A stretch of 43,366 nucleotides of DNA from CAZRZN01 sp964604565 (GCA_964604565.1 CAZRZN010000007.1:1-43366); one strand, 5' to 3'; counted from the first letter of the stretch, positions 23,399 to 32,443 are shown. Numbers and translations: made by a program. Notes: a model not told the origin generated them from the sequence alone.

Positions 23399-24526
23399 AT
23401 GAAAAAGTCCTCTCTCCCCCTGACCAGACGGAACCTGCTGGCAGGCGCCGCGGGTGTCGCGCTGACGACCCCGATGATCAACCGCGCCTGGGCGCAGGAA
23501 CCGGTGACGATCAACATGCTGGCTTGGTATGGCCATGCAGAGCCAGACATGGTCGAAGAATTCGAGGCAGAGAACAACGTCAAGTTCGTGCCGAAATACT
23601 ACGCGGGCGGCGACAACATGCTGGGCCTCATCGCGCAGTCGCCCCCGGGCACCTATGACCTGATCCTGTCGGACGGCGAATTCGTGCAGCAACTGAACGC
23701 CGCCGGCTACATCGAAGAGATGGACCCGAGCCTGTTCCCCTTCGATGATTTCTACGCAGAGTATCAGAACTTTCCCGGTCACTGGACCGGAGATCAGCTC
23801 TGGTCGGTCATGGTGCGCTTTGGTCTGCTGGGCGTGTCCTACAACTCTGACGTGCTGACGCGCGAAGAAGCGATGAGCTACAATGCTTTCTGGAATCCGA
23901 AGGTGACCGGCAAGGTGGGGCATTTCGACTGGCACCTGCCCAGCCTCGGGCAGATTTCCCTGCTCAACGGCAATCGTAATCCGTCGCCCTTCGACATTTC
24001 GGAGGCGGAGTGGGACGCGGTGATGGAAAAGACGCTTACTCTGAAACCGCAGGTCGGCGGGTATTTCGACTATGGCGGCACATTTGCCGCGCTCAAGAAC
24101 GGCGAGATGCAGGCCATGGCGGGCATCGGCGACTGGATCACCGGCGTGTTGCAAAAGGACGGCGCGCCCGTTGCCTCCGTCATCCCCGAAGAGGGCGGCA
24201 TCCAGTGGACCGAAAGCTATTCGATCGGCAAAGGCACGACCAAGCATGAGATCATCAACAAGTTCATCCAATACATGCTCAGCCCGCGCGGACAGGTGCG
24301 TTCGATCCAGATGGCGGCCTATCCCGGCCTGTCGCCCACAAAATCCGGCTGGAAGGCGATCCAGGAGGCCAATCCGGCCGAGGCGGAGCGCTCGGGCCTG
24401 ATCGAGGGCCATGCGCAAAGCCCGGTCAAGCTGCTGCAAGACAAGCGCATCTTCTTGCGCGACATCCCGCGCCAGCAGAACCTTGAGGACTGGAACGACT
24501 TCTGGTCGGAATACAAGACCGCCTGA
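23399..24526 (+). CDS. ABC transporter substrate-binding protein (spermidine/putrescine type, Tat-exported)
   Basis: A 375-residue periplasmic binding protein of the polyamine-binding (PotD/F-like) group. The signal peptide is of Tat type: twin arginine in LTRRNLLAG, hydrophobic core, and AWA-Q cleavage near residue 32. Later blocks such as LLGVSYNSD, GDWITGV and the C-terminal INKFIQYMLSP are typical. It captures the substrate and delivers it to the permeases encoded next. The start has CGGAG upstream. The ligand cannot be read from the sequence; neighbouring deaminases favour a nitrogen-rich heterocycle over a true polyamine. Confidence 0.88.
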   Translation: MKKSSLPLTRRNLLAGAAGVALTTPMINRAWAQEPVTINMLAWYGHAEPDMVEEFEAENNVKFVPKYYAGGDNMLGLIAQSPPGTYDLILSDGEFVQQLNAAGYIEEMDPSLFPFDDFYAEYQNFPGHWTGDQLWSVMVRFGLLGVSYNSDVLTREEAMSYNAFWNPKVTGKVGHFDWHLPSLGQISLLNGNRNPSPFDISEAEWDAVMEKTLTLKPQVGGYFDYGGTFAALKNGEMQAMAGIGDWITGVLQKDGAPVASVIPEEGGIQWTESYSIGKGTTKHEIINKFIQYMLSPRGQVRSIQMAAYPGLSPTKSGWKAIQEANPAEAERSGLIEGHAQSPVKLLQDKRIFLRDIPRQQNLEDWNDFWSEYKTA

Positions 24527-24540
24527 GACACGACACGGAC

Positions 24541-24568
24541 GGACCGCGCCGCCTGAATGGCGCGGTCC
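24541..24568 (+). promoter_or_regulatory. Intercistronic hairpin after the binding-protein gene
   Basis: GGACCGCGCC and GGCGCGGTCC pair perfectly over 10 bp around an 8-nt loop, 15 bp after the binding-protein stop and 19 bp before the first permease start. No T-run follows. Hairpins here commonly protect binding-protein mRNA and let less message reach the permeases, giving excess binding protein. Confidence 0.65.
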
Positions 24569-24587
24569 CACAATCGAAAGACCCCGC

Positions 24588-25430
24588 ATGGCAAAGCGTT
24601 TCTCGGCCTATCCTTATGTCTGGCGCCTGCCCTTGCTGCTCTGGCAAGGGTTGTTTTTCGTCGGACCCTTGTTGCTGATGGTGGCAATGTCGTTCTGGCT
24701 TGTGCGCAACTACCGGATGACGCCGGACTTCGTCTTCGACAACTGGGAGCGGATGCTGGGCCGGGGCTATTTCTGGGACGCCTACAGGGTGACCTTCATC
24801 CGCGCGAGCATTGCCGCCAGCCTTGCCAGCCTGATCGCCTTTCCGGCCTCTTACGCGCTGGCCTTCCGGGTGTCGGAGACGGTGCGCCGCTGGGCCATCT
24901 TCTTCCTGATCGTGCCGTTCTTTACCTCCTACCTCGTGCGGATCTATGCGTGGCAGGTATTGCTGGCCGAAAGCGGGCCGATCAATTCGGTCATCGGGTT
25001 TGGCGGCCTGGGTCCGTTCACCATGCTGAACTCGGGCTTTGGCGCGATGGTCGGCTACATGACGCTGGTCTTGCCGCTGGTGATCATCCTGCAAACCTTC
25101 AGCCTCGCCGCGATCGACCGCAACCTGATCGAGGCGGCCTGGAACCTTGGTGCGCGACCACGCGACACGCTGTTTCGCGTGATCCTGCCTGCGGCAAAGG
25201 TGGGTCTGATCATCGGCGCGGTCTTTGCGTTCATCCTGTCCTTCGGTGACTTCGTCAGCCCATTTTATCTGGGTGGGTCAAGACCGCCGACCTTGTCGAT
25301 CCTGATCATCGACACCACGAAATCGGGCCAGCAATGGCCGCGGGCGGCAGTGGTGGCCATCATGATGATCGTGACCCTGTTCGCCGCCGCCTTTGCCGCG
25401 GTGGGCGCGGCCTACCGGCAAAGGAAATAG
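24588..25430 (+). CDS. ABC transporter permease (PotB-like)
   Basis: A 280-residue inner-membrane permease with about six hydrophobic helices. The cytoplasmic coupling motif EAAWNLGARPRDTLFRVILP (the EAA loop, about residues 182-201) contacts the ATPase. The start at 24588 begins MAKRFSAYPY; an open frame extends back into the binding-protein gene and was rejected. It is three bases from the next permease gene. It pairs with that permease to form the translocation channel. Confidence 0.88.
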   Translation: MAKRFSAYPYVWRLPLLLWQGLFFVGPLLLMVAMSFWLVRNYRMTPDFVFDNWERMLGRGYFWDAYRVTFIRASIAASLASLIAFPASYALAFRVSETVRRWAIFFLIVPFFTSYLVRIYAWQVLLAESGPINSVIGFGGLGPFTMLNSGFGAMVGYMTLVLPLVIILQTFSLAAIDRNLIEAAWNLGARPRDTLFRVILPAAKVGLIIGAVFAFILSFGDFVSPFYLGGSRPPTLSILIIDTTKSGQQWPRAAVVAIMMIVTLFAAAFAAVGAAYRQRK

Positions 25431-25433
25431 ATC

Positions 25434-26213
25434 GTGAAACCCTCTGATCTCGTGTTCCGCGTCTATCTTGCGGCTATCTTCGTCTTTGTCTTTGCACCGA
25501 TCGTCACCTCGATGATCTTTTCCTTCAATTCGGACCGGTTCCCGACCGTGCCGCTCGGCTCCTTCACGACCCATTGGTATCAGACCGCCTTTTCCCGCCC
25601 GGAGGTCTGGACCGCCTTCGGCAATTCGCTGATCATCGCGGTCTGCGCGGCGGCCCTGTCGACGAGCCTTGGCTTTGTCACCGCCTACACGGATTTTCGC
25701 TACGGGTTCCGGTTCAAGACCGCCTATCTGGCCCTCGCGCTGCTGCCGCCGACCATTCCGCTGGTCATCATGGGACTGGCGATGTTGGCGTGGCTGCGGC
25801 AGTTGGGTCTGTCGGGCACACTGACCGGTATCGTGATCGCCCATACCGTGATGGGGGCGCCCTTTGCCATGGCGATCTGCCGGTTGCGCCTGCAACAGAT
25901 GGACAGCGCGCTGGAGGCGGCCGCCTGGAACCTCGGCGCCTCGCCATGGCGGGCGATGCGCGTGGTCGTCATCCCGTTTTGCCTGCCGGCCCTGATCTCG
26001 GCTTATTGCCTGACGGCGGCGGTCAGCTTCGACGAATTTCTCGTCGCCTGGTTCGTCTCCGGCCTGAACAAGACGGTGCCGGTGATGATCCTCGAAATCC
26101 TGCAAGGCAATGTCGACCCGCAGATCAATGCCATCGGCACCGTGGTCTTTCTGACCTCCATGGTGCTGGTGATCATCGCCCAGTTGCTTATCCTCAGAAA
26201 GACCGCACGATGA
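25434..26213 (+). CDS. ABC transporter permease (PotC-like)
   Basis: A 259-residue second permease, starting with GTG. It has about six membrane helices and the EAA loop AAAWNLGASPWRAMRVVVIP. AAAFDE-like features seen in PotC proteins are represented by VSFDEFLVAWFVSG near residue 200. The stop overlaps the ATPase start by four bases. The GTG start follows AAAGGAAATAG, which also contains the stop of the previous gene. Confidence 0.88.
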   Translation: MKPSDLVFRVYLAAIFVFVFAPIVTSMIFSFNSDRFPTVPLGSFTTHWYQTAFSRPEVWTAFGNSLIIAVCAAALSTSLGFVTAYTDFRYGFRFKTAYLALALLPPTIPLVIMGLAMLAWLRQLGLSGTLTGIVIAHTVMGAPFAMAICRLRLQQMDSALEAAAWNLGASPWRAMRVVVIPFCLPALISAYCLTAAVSFDEFLVAWFVSGLNKTVPVMILEILQGNVDPQINAIGTVVFLTSMVLVIIAQLLILRKTAR

Positions 26214-27208
26214 CCGACCAAGATCCGCTTGTCCGCTTTGCCGGCGTCCGCAAATCCTATGGCACCTTCGAGGCGGTCAAGGGGATCGACCTCGACATCG
26301 GGCGGGGCGAATTCGTTGCCATCATGGGGCCTTCGGGCTGCGGCAAGACGACTACACTGCGGATGCTCGCCGGGCTGGAGGCGCCCAGCGCGGGTGACAT
26401 CACGCTGGATGGCCGCGTGATGAACGACGTGCCCGCGCATGAGCGCGACACCCCCCTTGTCTGGCAATCTCTGGCGCTCTTTCCCTTTCTCAACGTCCGG
26501 GAAAACGTGGAGTTCGGGCTGAAGATGCGCGGCGTCAGCAAGATGGACAGCCACGGCAGGGCGATGATGTGGCTGGAACGGCTGGGCCTCAAGGGGTTCG
26601 AGAACCGGCGCATCGACCAGCTATCTGGGGGGCAGAGGCAACGCGTGGCGCTGGCGCGGTCGCTGGTGACCGAACCGCAGATGCTGCTGCTGGATGAGCC
26701 GCTGTCGGCGCTGGACGCCCATCTGGTGATCCGGATGCAGGGCGTTCTGACCCGATTACAGCGCGAGCTGGGCATCACCTTTGTCTACGTCACCCATTCG
26801 CAGTCAGAGGCCTTTGCCATGGCCGACCGCGTGGTGATCATGGGTCAGGGCGAAATCGCCCAGATCGGCAAACCCAAGGAGATCTTTCGCGCGCCCAAAA
26901 CCCGGTTTGTTGCGGAATTCGTGGGCCGCAACAACATCCTGCCGGGCGACAAGGCCGGACAGGAGATCGTTGTCGCAGCCGACAGAATGCAGGTCAGCGC
27001 GGATCAACCGGACGCGGCCGCGCTTCCCGCGGAGTTCCTGTCAGAGGAGTTCGCCGGCACCAGCATCATCTGCTATTTCGAGGGGGCCAATGGTGAGGAA
27101 CTCAAGGCGCAGGTGACGGAGGAGGAACTGGAGGCGCTCGATCCGGCACCGGGACAGCGGTTCTGGCTGACTTGGGCGCCCGAGGCATCGCACGTGATTA
27201 CCGTCTGA
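26210..27208 (+). CDS. ABC transporter ATP-binding protein (PotA-like)
   Basis: A 332-residue ATPase that drives the importer. Walker A is GPSGCGKTT (about residues 40-48), the Q-loop VWQSLALFPF, the signature LSGGQRQRVALARSL, Walker B LLLDEP and the switch His in VTHSQSEA. A C-terminal TOBE-like domain (about 245-330) follows, as in PotA. The start at 26210 overlaps the preceding stop (ATGA); longer open frames upstream are inside the permease gene. It is followed within 12 bp by the deaminase gene, so the enzyme belongs to the transport operon. Confidence 0.92.
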   Translation: MTDQDPLVRFAGVRKSYGTFEAVKGIDLDIGRGEFVAIMGPSGCGKTTTLRMLAGLEAPSAGDITLDGRVMNDVPAHERDTPLVWQSLALFPFLNVRENVEFGLKMRGVSKMDSHGRAMMWLERLGLKGFENRRIDQLSGGQRQRVALARSLVTEPQMLLLDEPLSALDAHLVIRMQGVLTRLQRELGITFVYVTHSQSEAFAMADRVVIMGQGEIAQIGKPKEIFRAPKTRFVAEFVGRNNILPGDKAGQEIVVAADRMQVSADQPDAAALPAEFLSEEFAGTSIICYFEGANGEELKAQVTEEELEALDPAPGQRFWLTWAPEASHVITV

Positions 27209-27220
27209 AGGAGCAGGAAA

Positions 27221-28462
27221 ATGGGCATGGATCTTTTGGTCAAGGGCGGTGTGCTGCCGGATGGCCGACAGGCGGACATCGCGATCGAGGGCGGCAGGAT
27301 CACGGCGGTGGAACCGGGAATCAATGCCGAGGCCGCCGAGATCATCGACGCCACCGGCAAGCTGGTCTCACCGCCGTTCATCGACGCGCATTTCCACATG
27401 GACGCGACGCTCAGCTACGGACGCCCGCGCGTGAACCAGTCCGGCACGCTGCTGGAGGGGATCGGGCTGTGGGGCGAACTGAAACTCCTCCAGACCCGTG
27501 AAGAGATTGTCGAGCGCGCCGTGACCTACTGCCGGCAGGCGGTGGGCAAGGGGATCCTTGCGATCCGCAGCCATGTGGACGTGACCGACCCCGGCTTTCG
27601 CACGGTGGAGGCACTGCTTGAAGTGCGCGACCTGTTGCGCGGCGTGCTGGACCTGCAACTGGTCGCCTTTCCGCAGGATGGCTGGTATCGGGCAGAGGGC
27701 GCAGAGAAACAGGTGATCCGCGCGCTGGATGCCGGTGTGGACATCGTGGGCGGTATCCCGCATTTCGAGCGCACGATGGGCGATGGCGCGGCCTCTGTCC
27801 GGGCGGCCTGCGAACTGGCGGCAGCGCGCGGCCTGCGCGTCGATCTGCACTGCGACGAAAGCGACGATCCCCTCAGCCGCCATATCGAGACGCTCGCCGC
27901 CGAAACGATCCGCTGCGGATTGCAGGGCCGCGTCGCGGGTTCGCATCTGACGTCCATGCACTCGATGGACAACTACTATGTGGCCAAGCTTCTGCCGCTG
28001 ATCGCGGAGGCGCAGGTGGCCGCCATCCCCAATCCGCTGATCAACATCACGCTACAGGGCCGTATGGACAGCTACCCCAAGCGTCGGGGACAGACCCGCG
28101 TCCCCGAATTGCGCGCGGCGGGCGTTACGGTCGCCTTCGGTCAGGACTGCGTGCGCGATCCATGGTATCCGCTGGGATCCGGTGACATGCTGGACGTGGC
28201 GCACATGGGCCTGCATGTGGGGCATATGACGGCGCCGGATCAGATGCGCGCCGCCTTCGACATGGTCACACAGACCCCGGCCCGGATCCTAGGTCTCGAA
28301 TTCGGCCTTGAATCCGGCCAGCGCGGCAGCCTTGTCGTGCTGGACGCGCCAGATCCGATCGAGGCACTTCGCCTGCGGCCCGCCCGGCTGTGCGTCGTGT
28401 CGAACGGACGCGTGGTGGCGCGCACGGATCCGGCCGTCACCACGCTTTCGGCAGGGATTTGA
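27221..28462 (+). CDS. Amidohydrolase, cytosine deaminase-like
   Basis: A 413-residue metal-dependent amidohydrolase of the CodA/cytosine-deaminase group, which deaminates cytosine, isoguanine or similar rings. The metal ligands are visible in order: HFHMD (near residue 57), HCDES (His near 210), AGSHLTSMHS (His near 243) and FGQDCVRDPWYP (Asp near 309), the last being characteristic of the group. It is co-transcribed with the importer, 12 bp after the ATPase gene, with AAGGAGCAGG as ribosome site. The substrate is therefore probably the imported compound. Family specificity is broad, so cytosine itself is not proven. Confidence 0.82.
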   Translation: MGMDLLVKGGVLPDGRQADIAIEGGRITAVEPGINAEAAEIIDATGKLVSPPFIDAHFHMDATLSYGRPRVNQSGTLLEGIGLWGELKLLQTREEIVERAVTYCRQAVGKGILAIRSHVDVTDPGFRTVEALLEVRDLLRGVLDLQLVAFPQDGWYRAEGAEKQVIRALDAGVDIVGGIPHFERTMGDGAASVRAACELAAARGLRVDLHCDESDDPLSRHIETLAAETIRCGLQGRVAGSHLTSMHSMDNYYVAKLLPLIAEAQVAAIPNPLINITLQGRMDSYPKRRGQTRVPELRAAGVTVAFGQDCVRDPWYPLGSGDMLDVAHMGLHVGHMTAPDQMRAAFDMVTQTPARILGLEFGLESGQRGSLVVLDAPDPIEALRLRPARLCVVSNGRVVARTDPAVTTLSAGI

Positions 28463-28841
28463 CCTCATCCAAGCCCCAGCCTGTCCCGAACCAGAGGCAC
28501 TCCTTCCTGGCCGCACGAGAAAGAAACTGCGCTGATCGCCGCAAAATGGCAAAAGTCCCCGGCAGATCACGCGCCTGCAACCCCGGCGCCACGTCCTCCC
28601 GGGGAGGCTTCGGGTGCGCAGGGCGGTCGACGCGACCGCGTTCGAAGCCCATTGCGCAGGGTCGGATCCATGCGCGCGCACAGGGGTCCACGACCGTGTT
28701 TGCGCCGCAGCGCCTGTTCGAAGTGCTGGATGGCCCAAGCGTTGCAAGGGATGCGCTGATCCGCCGTTCTGCAAAGAGGACTGGCCCCTTCCTCCGGATC
28801 GGGACATTGTCCCGCCAGATACCCCCCAAGCAGGAGCCCGC
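28463..28841. other. Spacer before the bicupin gene
   Basis: 379 bp with no convincing gene; the open frames across it have arginine-rich, shadow-like composition. A weak hairpin CCTCC-CGG-GGAGG lies near 28597. I see no clear promoter, so it is open whether the bicupin gene is read through from the transporter operon. Confidence 0.45.
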
Positions 28842-29663
28842 ATGACAGCCCGATACTATGCCCCTCACGGCGGCCACCCCGGTCAGGATCAACTTCTGAC
28901 CGACCGCGCCGTCTTCACCGAAGCATATGCCGTGATCCCAAAAGGCACGATGCGGGACATTGTGACCAGCCTTCTGCCGTTCTGGGACAAGACCCGGCTT
29001 TGGGTTTTGTCCCGTCCGCTGAGCGGTTTTGCCGAAACCTTTTCGCAATACATCATGGAGGTTTCGCCGGGCGGCGGATCGAACAGTCCGGAGACCGAAG
29101 CAGGCGCCGAGGCCGTGCTTTTCGTGGTCGAAGGGACAGCCACGTTGACGATCGGGGGGCAAACCCACCTCCTTGAACCCGGCGGCTATGCCTATTTGCC
29201 CCCCGGGACGGACTGGACCCTGCACAACCACGGCACAGAGACGCTGCGTTTTCACTGGATCCGCAAGCTATACGAGGCCGTCGAAGGCGTCCCGCTGCCG
29301 GATGTCCTTATCCTCAACGAACAGTCCGTGGCACCCACACCAATGCCCGGCACCGATGGTAAATGGGCCACCACGCGCTTTGTCGATCCGGCAGATCTGC
29401 GCCATGACATGCATGTGACCATTGTCACCCTCCAGCCCGGCGCTGTGATCCCCTTTGCCGAGACCCATGTGATGGAACACGGTCTCTACGTGCTGGAAGG
29501 CAAGGCGGTCTATCGTCTAAATCAAGATTGGGTGGAGGTCGAGGCAGGCCATTACATGTGGCTGCGCGCCTTCTGTCCCCAGGCCTGCTATGCCGGAGGG
29601 CCGGACCCCTTTCGCTATCTGCTCTATAAGGACGTCAACCGGCACATGCCGTTACGCCGCTGA
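28842..29663 (+). CDS. allE: (S)-ureidoglycine aminohydrolase-like bicupin
   Basis: A 273-residue protein with two cupin domains, like AllE/UGHY, which releases ammonia from (S)-ureidoglycine to give ureidoglycolate in allantoin breakdown. The N-terminal cupin is around EAVLFVVEGTATLTIGG and GGYAYLPPGTDWTLHN. The C-terminal cupin, AVIPFAETHVMEHGLYVLEG, contains the probable metal ligands (Glu, His, His). The start MTARYYAPHGG is typical and follows AGGAG. An open frame of 76 codons upstream was rejected. Neither allantoinase nor allantoate amidohydrolase is in the window, so the pathway is incomplete here. Confidence 0.85.
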   Translation: MTARYYAPHGGHPGQDQLLTDRAVFTEAYAVIPKGTMRDIVTSLLPFWDKTRLWVLSRPLSGFAETFSQYIMEVSPGGGSNSPETEAGAEAVLFVVEGTATLTIGGQTHLLEPGGYAYLPPGTDWTLHNHGTETLRFHWIRKLYEAVEGVPLPDVLILNEQSVAPTPMPGTDGKWATTRFVDPADLRHDMHVTIVTLQPGAVIPFAETHVMEHGLYVLEGKAVYRLNQDWVEVEAGHYMWLRAFCPQACYAGGPDPFRYLLYKDVNRHMPLRR

Positions 29664-29766
29664 CGCGGTGTCGGGACATCTGCCCCGCGTTCCGTATTGC
29701 CGCGGCCCATCTTGGCCTTTCGGAATAGTGCAGCGGCTGCATTCGGGCGCGAATGACGAAACGAGG

Positions 29767-29787
29767 GGGCGCCGCAGGTCGGCGCCC
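29767..29787. terminator. Hairpin between convergent genes
   Basis: GGGCGCC and GGCGCCC pair over 7 bp with a 7-nt loop, between the bicupin gene (plus) and the CAP-domain gene (minus). No T-run is visible on either strand, so it may be a pause or Rho-assisted end. Confidence 0.45.
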
Positions 29788-29809
29788 GCAGGCGCAGGTT
29801 GCGATCATC

Positions 29810-30235
29810 TCAGCAACCGTCGCGCCCCAGAACCAACACCCAGATCCCCCCTTGCGCGCGCGCCAAACCGTAGTTGGCCAAGTCTGCCCGCAGCAGGTTC
29901 CGGCGGTGCCCCGGCGAATTCATCCAGTCGCGCATCACTTTGACAAGGTCACGTCTGCTCCTCGCGATGTTCTCGGCGATAAAGCAGGCGTGGTAACCCT
30001 GTCGTCGCACACGCACCAGCAGATCGCTGCCGTCGGACCCGGTATGCCCGAAGAACCCGTTGCGCAGCATGTCAGATGCATGCGCCATGGCAGCCTGTTC
30101 AAGCTGATCCGACAGCATAACCGGGCCTTTTCCGTGGTCCGCGCGAATTTCGTTCAAGACCTGCTGAACTTGCTGGGCTTCGACAGGACCGGCCATGGTC
30201 AGGCACAGCGCCAGCCAGAAAACCGCCCGTTTCAA
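29810..30235 (-). CDS. Secreted CAP-domain (SCP/PR1-like) protein
   Basis: A 141-residue protein with a signal peptide (KRAVFWLALCLTMAGPVEA, then Q) and a CAP domain. The conserved residues are HASDM (His), the GFFGHTG turn, ENIARS (Glu) and MNSPGHRRNLL (His), followed by YGLARAQGGIWVLVLG. Bacterial CAP proteins are exported; most have unknown function. The only start that gives the signal peptide is TTG at 30235, 11 bp after the amidohydrolase stop; a nearer ATG is out of frame and stops after four codons. The ribosome site is weak. The domain is shorter than many CAP proteins, but the key residues are kept. Confidence 0.78.
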   Translation of the reverse strand: MKRAVFWLALCLTMAGPVEAQQVQQVLNEIRADHGKGPVMLSDQLEQAAMAHASDMLRNGFFGHTGSDGSDLLVRVRRQGYHACFIAENIARSRRDLVKVMRDWMNSPGHRRNLLRADLANYGLARAQGGIWVLVLGRDGC

Positions 30236-30246
30236 GTGACACCCAT

Positions 30247-31587
30247 CTACATCTTTTCCGCCAGCCTGCGGGCCAGCCCCTTTTGCCGTAAGATCGCCTG
30301 ATCGAGGTCGAAACTTACCATTCGACCATCCTCGACCACCAGCCGGCCGTCGACCAGAACGTGGCGTGCCCGAAGCGGCCCCGCCAGTAACAGCGCCGCA
30401 GGATCCCAGCTGCCGGCGCTCTCGATCCCCGAAACATCCCATAGGGCAAGATCGGCCCTCTTGCCAATTGCGATCTGCCCGCAATCCTCCCGACCCAGCA
30501 GGTCGGCGCCGCCACGGGTTGCGAGGCGCAGCGCCTCGCGTGCGGACATGGCGTCCGCGCCACGCGTGACCCGTTGCAGCAGCATGGCCTGCCTCGCCTC
30601 ACCGATCAGATTGCCGGTGTCGTTGCTGGCCGATCCATCGACGCCAAGACCGACCGGCACGCCCGCATCAAGCATCGCGCGCACAGGGGCAATGCCACTG
30701 CCAAGACGGCAGTTGGAACAGGGGCAATGTGCGACGCCGGTGCGGCTTTTGGCAAAAAGATCAATCTCCTGCCCGTCCAGTTTCACGCAATGGGCATGCC
30801 AGACGTCATCGCCCGTCCATCCGAGATCCTCGGCATATTGACCGGGGCGACAGCCGAATTTCGCCAGCGAATAGGCGACATCCTCCTCGTTCTCTGCCAG
30901 ATGGGTGTGCAGACGCACGCCCTTGTCACGGGCCAGAATGGCCGCGTCCCGCATCAGCGCCCGACTGACGGAAAACGGCGAACAAGGCGCCACACCCACC
31001 CGGACCATCGCCCCCTCCCGTGGATCATGGAAGGCGTCGATCACGCGAATGCAATCGTCCAGAATCGCCGCCTCGCCTTCCACCAGAGTGTCGGGCGGCA
31101 AGCCACCGTCGCTTTCGCCGATGCTCATGGCGCCACGCGTGGGATGGAACCGCAAACCCACCTCGGCCGCGGCAAAAATCGTATCTTCGAGCCGCGCCCC
31201 GTTCGGAAAGACATAAAGATGGTCCGACGACATCGTGCAGCCCGACAAAGCCAGTTCCGCCAGACCGATCTGCGTGGCGGAGAAGATCTCTTCGGGACCA
31301 AAGCACGCCCAGATCGGATAGAGGGTCTTGAGCCAGCCAAAAAGCAAGGCGTCCTGCCCGCCGGGCACAGCGCGGGTCAAAGATTGGAAAAGATGGTGAT
31401 GCGTGTTCACGAGGCCCGGCGTCACCACGCAGGATGCCGCGTCGACGATACGGCCCTGCGTGGTCAGTCCTGTGCCGAGCGCGGCGATGACACCGTCCCG
31501 GAGCAAGATATCCGTGTCCTGCAGTTCGTCATCCGCGTCGTTCATCAGCAGCACATGCGCCGCCTTGCGGATCAGGACCTCTTTCAC
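30247..31587 (-). CDS. 8-oxoguanine deaminase-like amidohydrolase (TRZ/ATZ family)
   Basis: A 446-residue amidohydrolase of the TrzN/AtzB/8-oxoguanine-deaminase branch. Metal ligands: NTHHHLFQSLTRA (HxH at about 62-64), HTHLAENEED (His), HAHCVKLD (His) and GLGVDGSASNDT (Asp). The HHHLFQSLTRA block and SCNCRLGSG-like segment (CPCSNCRLGSGIAPV) favour 8-oxoguanine deaminase, which makes uric acid. Hydroxyatrazine or guanine deaminase remain possible. The start overlaps the stop of the phosphatase gene (ATGA). This is a second deaminase close to the transporter-linked one but on the opposite strand. Confidence 0.8.
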   Translation of the reverse strand: MKEVLIRKAAHVLLMNDADDELQDTDILLRDGVIAALGTGLTTQGRIVDAASCVVTPGLVNTHHHLFQSLTRAVPGGQDALLFGWLKTLYPIWACFGPEEIFSATQIGLAELALSGCTMSSDHLYVFPNGARLEDTIFAAAEVGLRFHPTRGAMSIGESDGGLPPDTLVEGEAAILDDCIRVIDAFHDPREGAMVRVGVAPCSPFSVSRALMRDAAILARDKGVRLHTHLAENEEDVAYSLAKFGCRPGQYAEDLGWTGDDVWHAHCVKLDGQEIDLFAKSRTGVAHCPCSNCRLGSGIAPVRAMLDAGVPVGLGVDGSASNDTGNLIGEARQAMLLQRVTRGADAMSAREALRLATRGGADLLGREDCGQIAIGKRADLALWDVSGIESAGSWDPAALLLAGPLRARHVLVDGRLVVEDGRMVSFDLDQAILRQKGLARRLAEKM

Positions 31588-32393
31588 GCGCGCGCCCCGA
31601 GCCGTTCCAGCGCCGCCGCATGGAGTGCGGGGGTCGCCGCCGCCACCGCACGTCCGCCGTTATGGACCGGACCGCCCTCCCAGTTTGTGACAACTCCGCC
31701 CGCCGCCTCGATGACGGCGATGGGCGCAAGAATGTCATAGGCGTTTAGACCTGCCTCGATCACAAGATCGATGTGCCCCGCCGCAAGAAGCGCGTAGGCA
31801 TAGCAATCCATTCCATAGCGGACCAGCCGCACGCGGTCTGCCACCCGCTCAAATCCGGCCCGGTCGTCGGGCGTTCCGATCTCCGGGAAGGTGCTGAAAA
31901 GGATGGCGTCCTGCAAAAGCTCAGTCGCACGCACCGCAAGCGAGCGACTGCCATGCGGACCTGAACAAGTCGCAAGGCCAAACCCACCGCGGAACCGCTC
32001 TTGGGTGTAGGGCTGATCGATGACCCCGTATAGTGGTCCCGACCTGTCCCGCAAGGCGATCAACACGCCCCAGGTCGGGGTGCCGGACAGAAAGCCCCGC
32101 GTTCCGTCAATCGGGTCCAACACCCATGTCAGATCGCTGGTGCCTTCAACCCGGCCATATTCTTCCCCCAGAACGGCGTCTTGCGGGCGCCGGTCAAGCA
32201 GGATTTCCCGCATCGCGCGTTCCGCGGCGCGATCCGCCTCTGTCACCGGATCGAAGGCGCCCTTGAGCCCCTTGTTCTCGCTTACAAGCCCGGGTTTCCG
32301 GAAATAGGGAAGGATCGCCTGACCGGCGGCATCCGCAAGCAATTCGGCGGTGTCGATCAACTCTTGCATGAGCGACGTCGAGATCTTGTCCAT
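31584..32393 (-). CDS. hisN: Inositol-monophosphatase-family phosphatase (HisN-like)
   Basis: A 269-residue Mg-dependent phosphatase. Metal-site motifs: DPVTEADRAAE, GEEYG (near residue 77), DPIDGTRGFLSG (near 92-103) and the C-terminal YDILAPIAVIEAAGG. The YD form of the last motif is typical of histidinol-phosphate phosphatases of this family, so HisN is the best guess, although inositol or nucleotide phosphatase activity is possible. The start follows AGGAGGGAAGGC. It is coupled (ATGA) to the 8-oxoguanine-deaminase-like gene, which would be unusual for a pure histidine enzyme. Confidence 0.75.
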   Translation of the reverse strand: MDKISTSLMQELIDTAELLADAAGQAILPYFRKPGLVSENKGLKGAFDPVTEADRAAERAMREILLDRRPQDAVLGEEYGRVEGTSDLTWVLDPIDGTRGFLSGTPTWGVLIALRDRSGPLYGVIDQPYTQERFRGGFGLATCSGPHGSRSLAVRATELLQDAILFSTFPEIGTPDDRAGFERVADRVRLVRYGMDCYAYALLAAGHIDLVIEAGLNAYDILAPIAVIEAAGGVVTNWEGGPVHNGGRAVAAATPALHAAALERLGARA

Positions 32394-32443
32394 GCCTTCC
32401 CTCCTGTGCCGTTGTCACGGGCTACAGCAGGGAGGGGACACGC

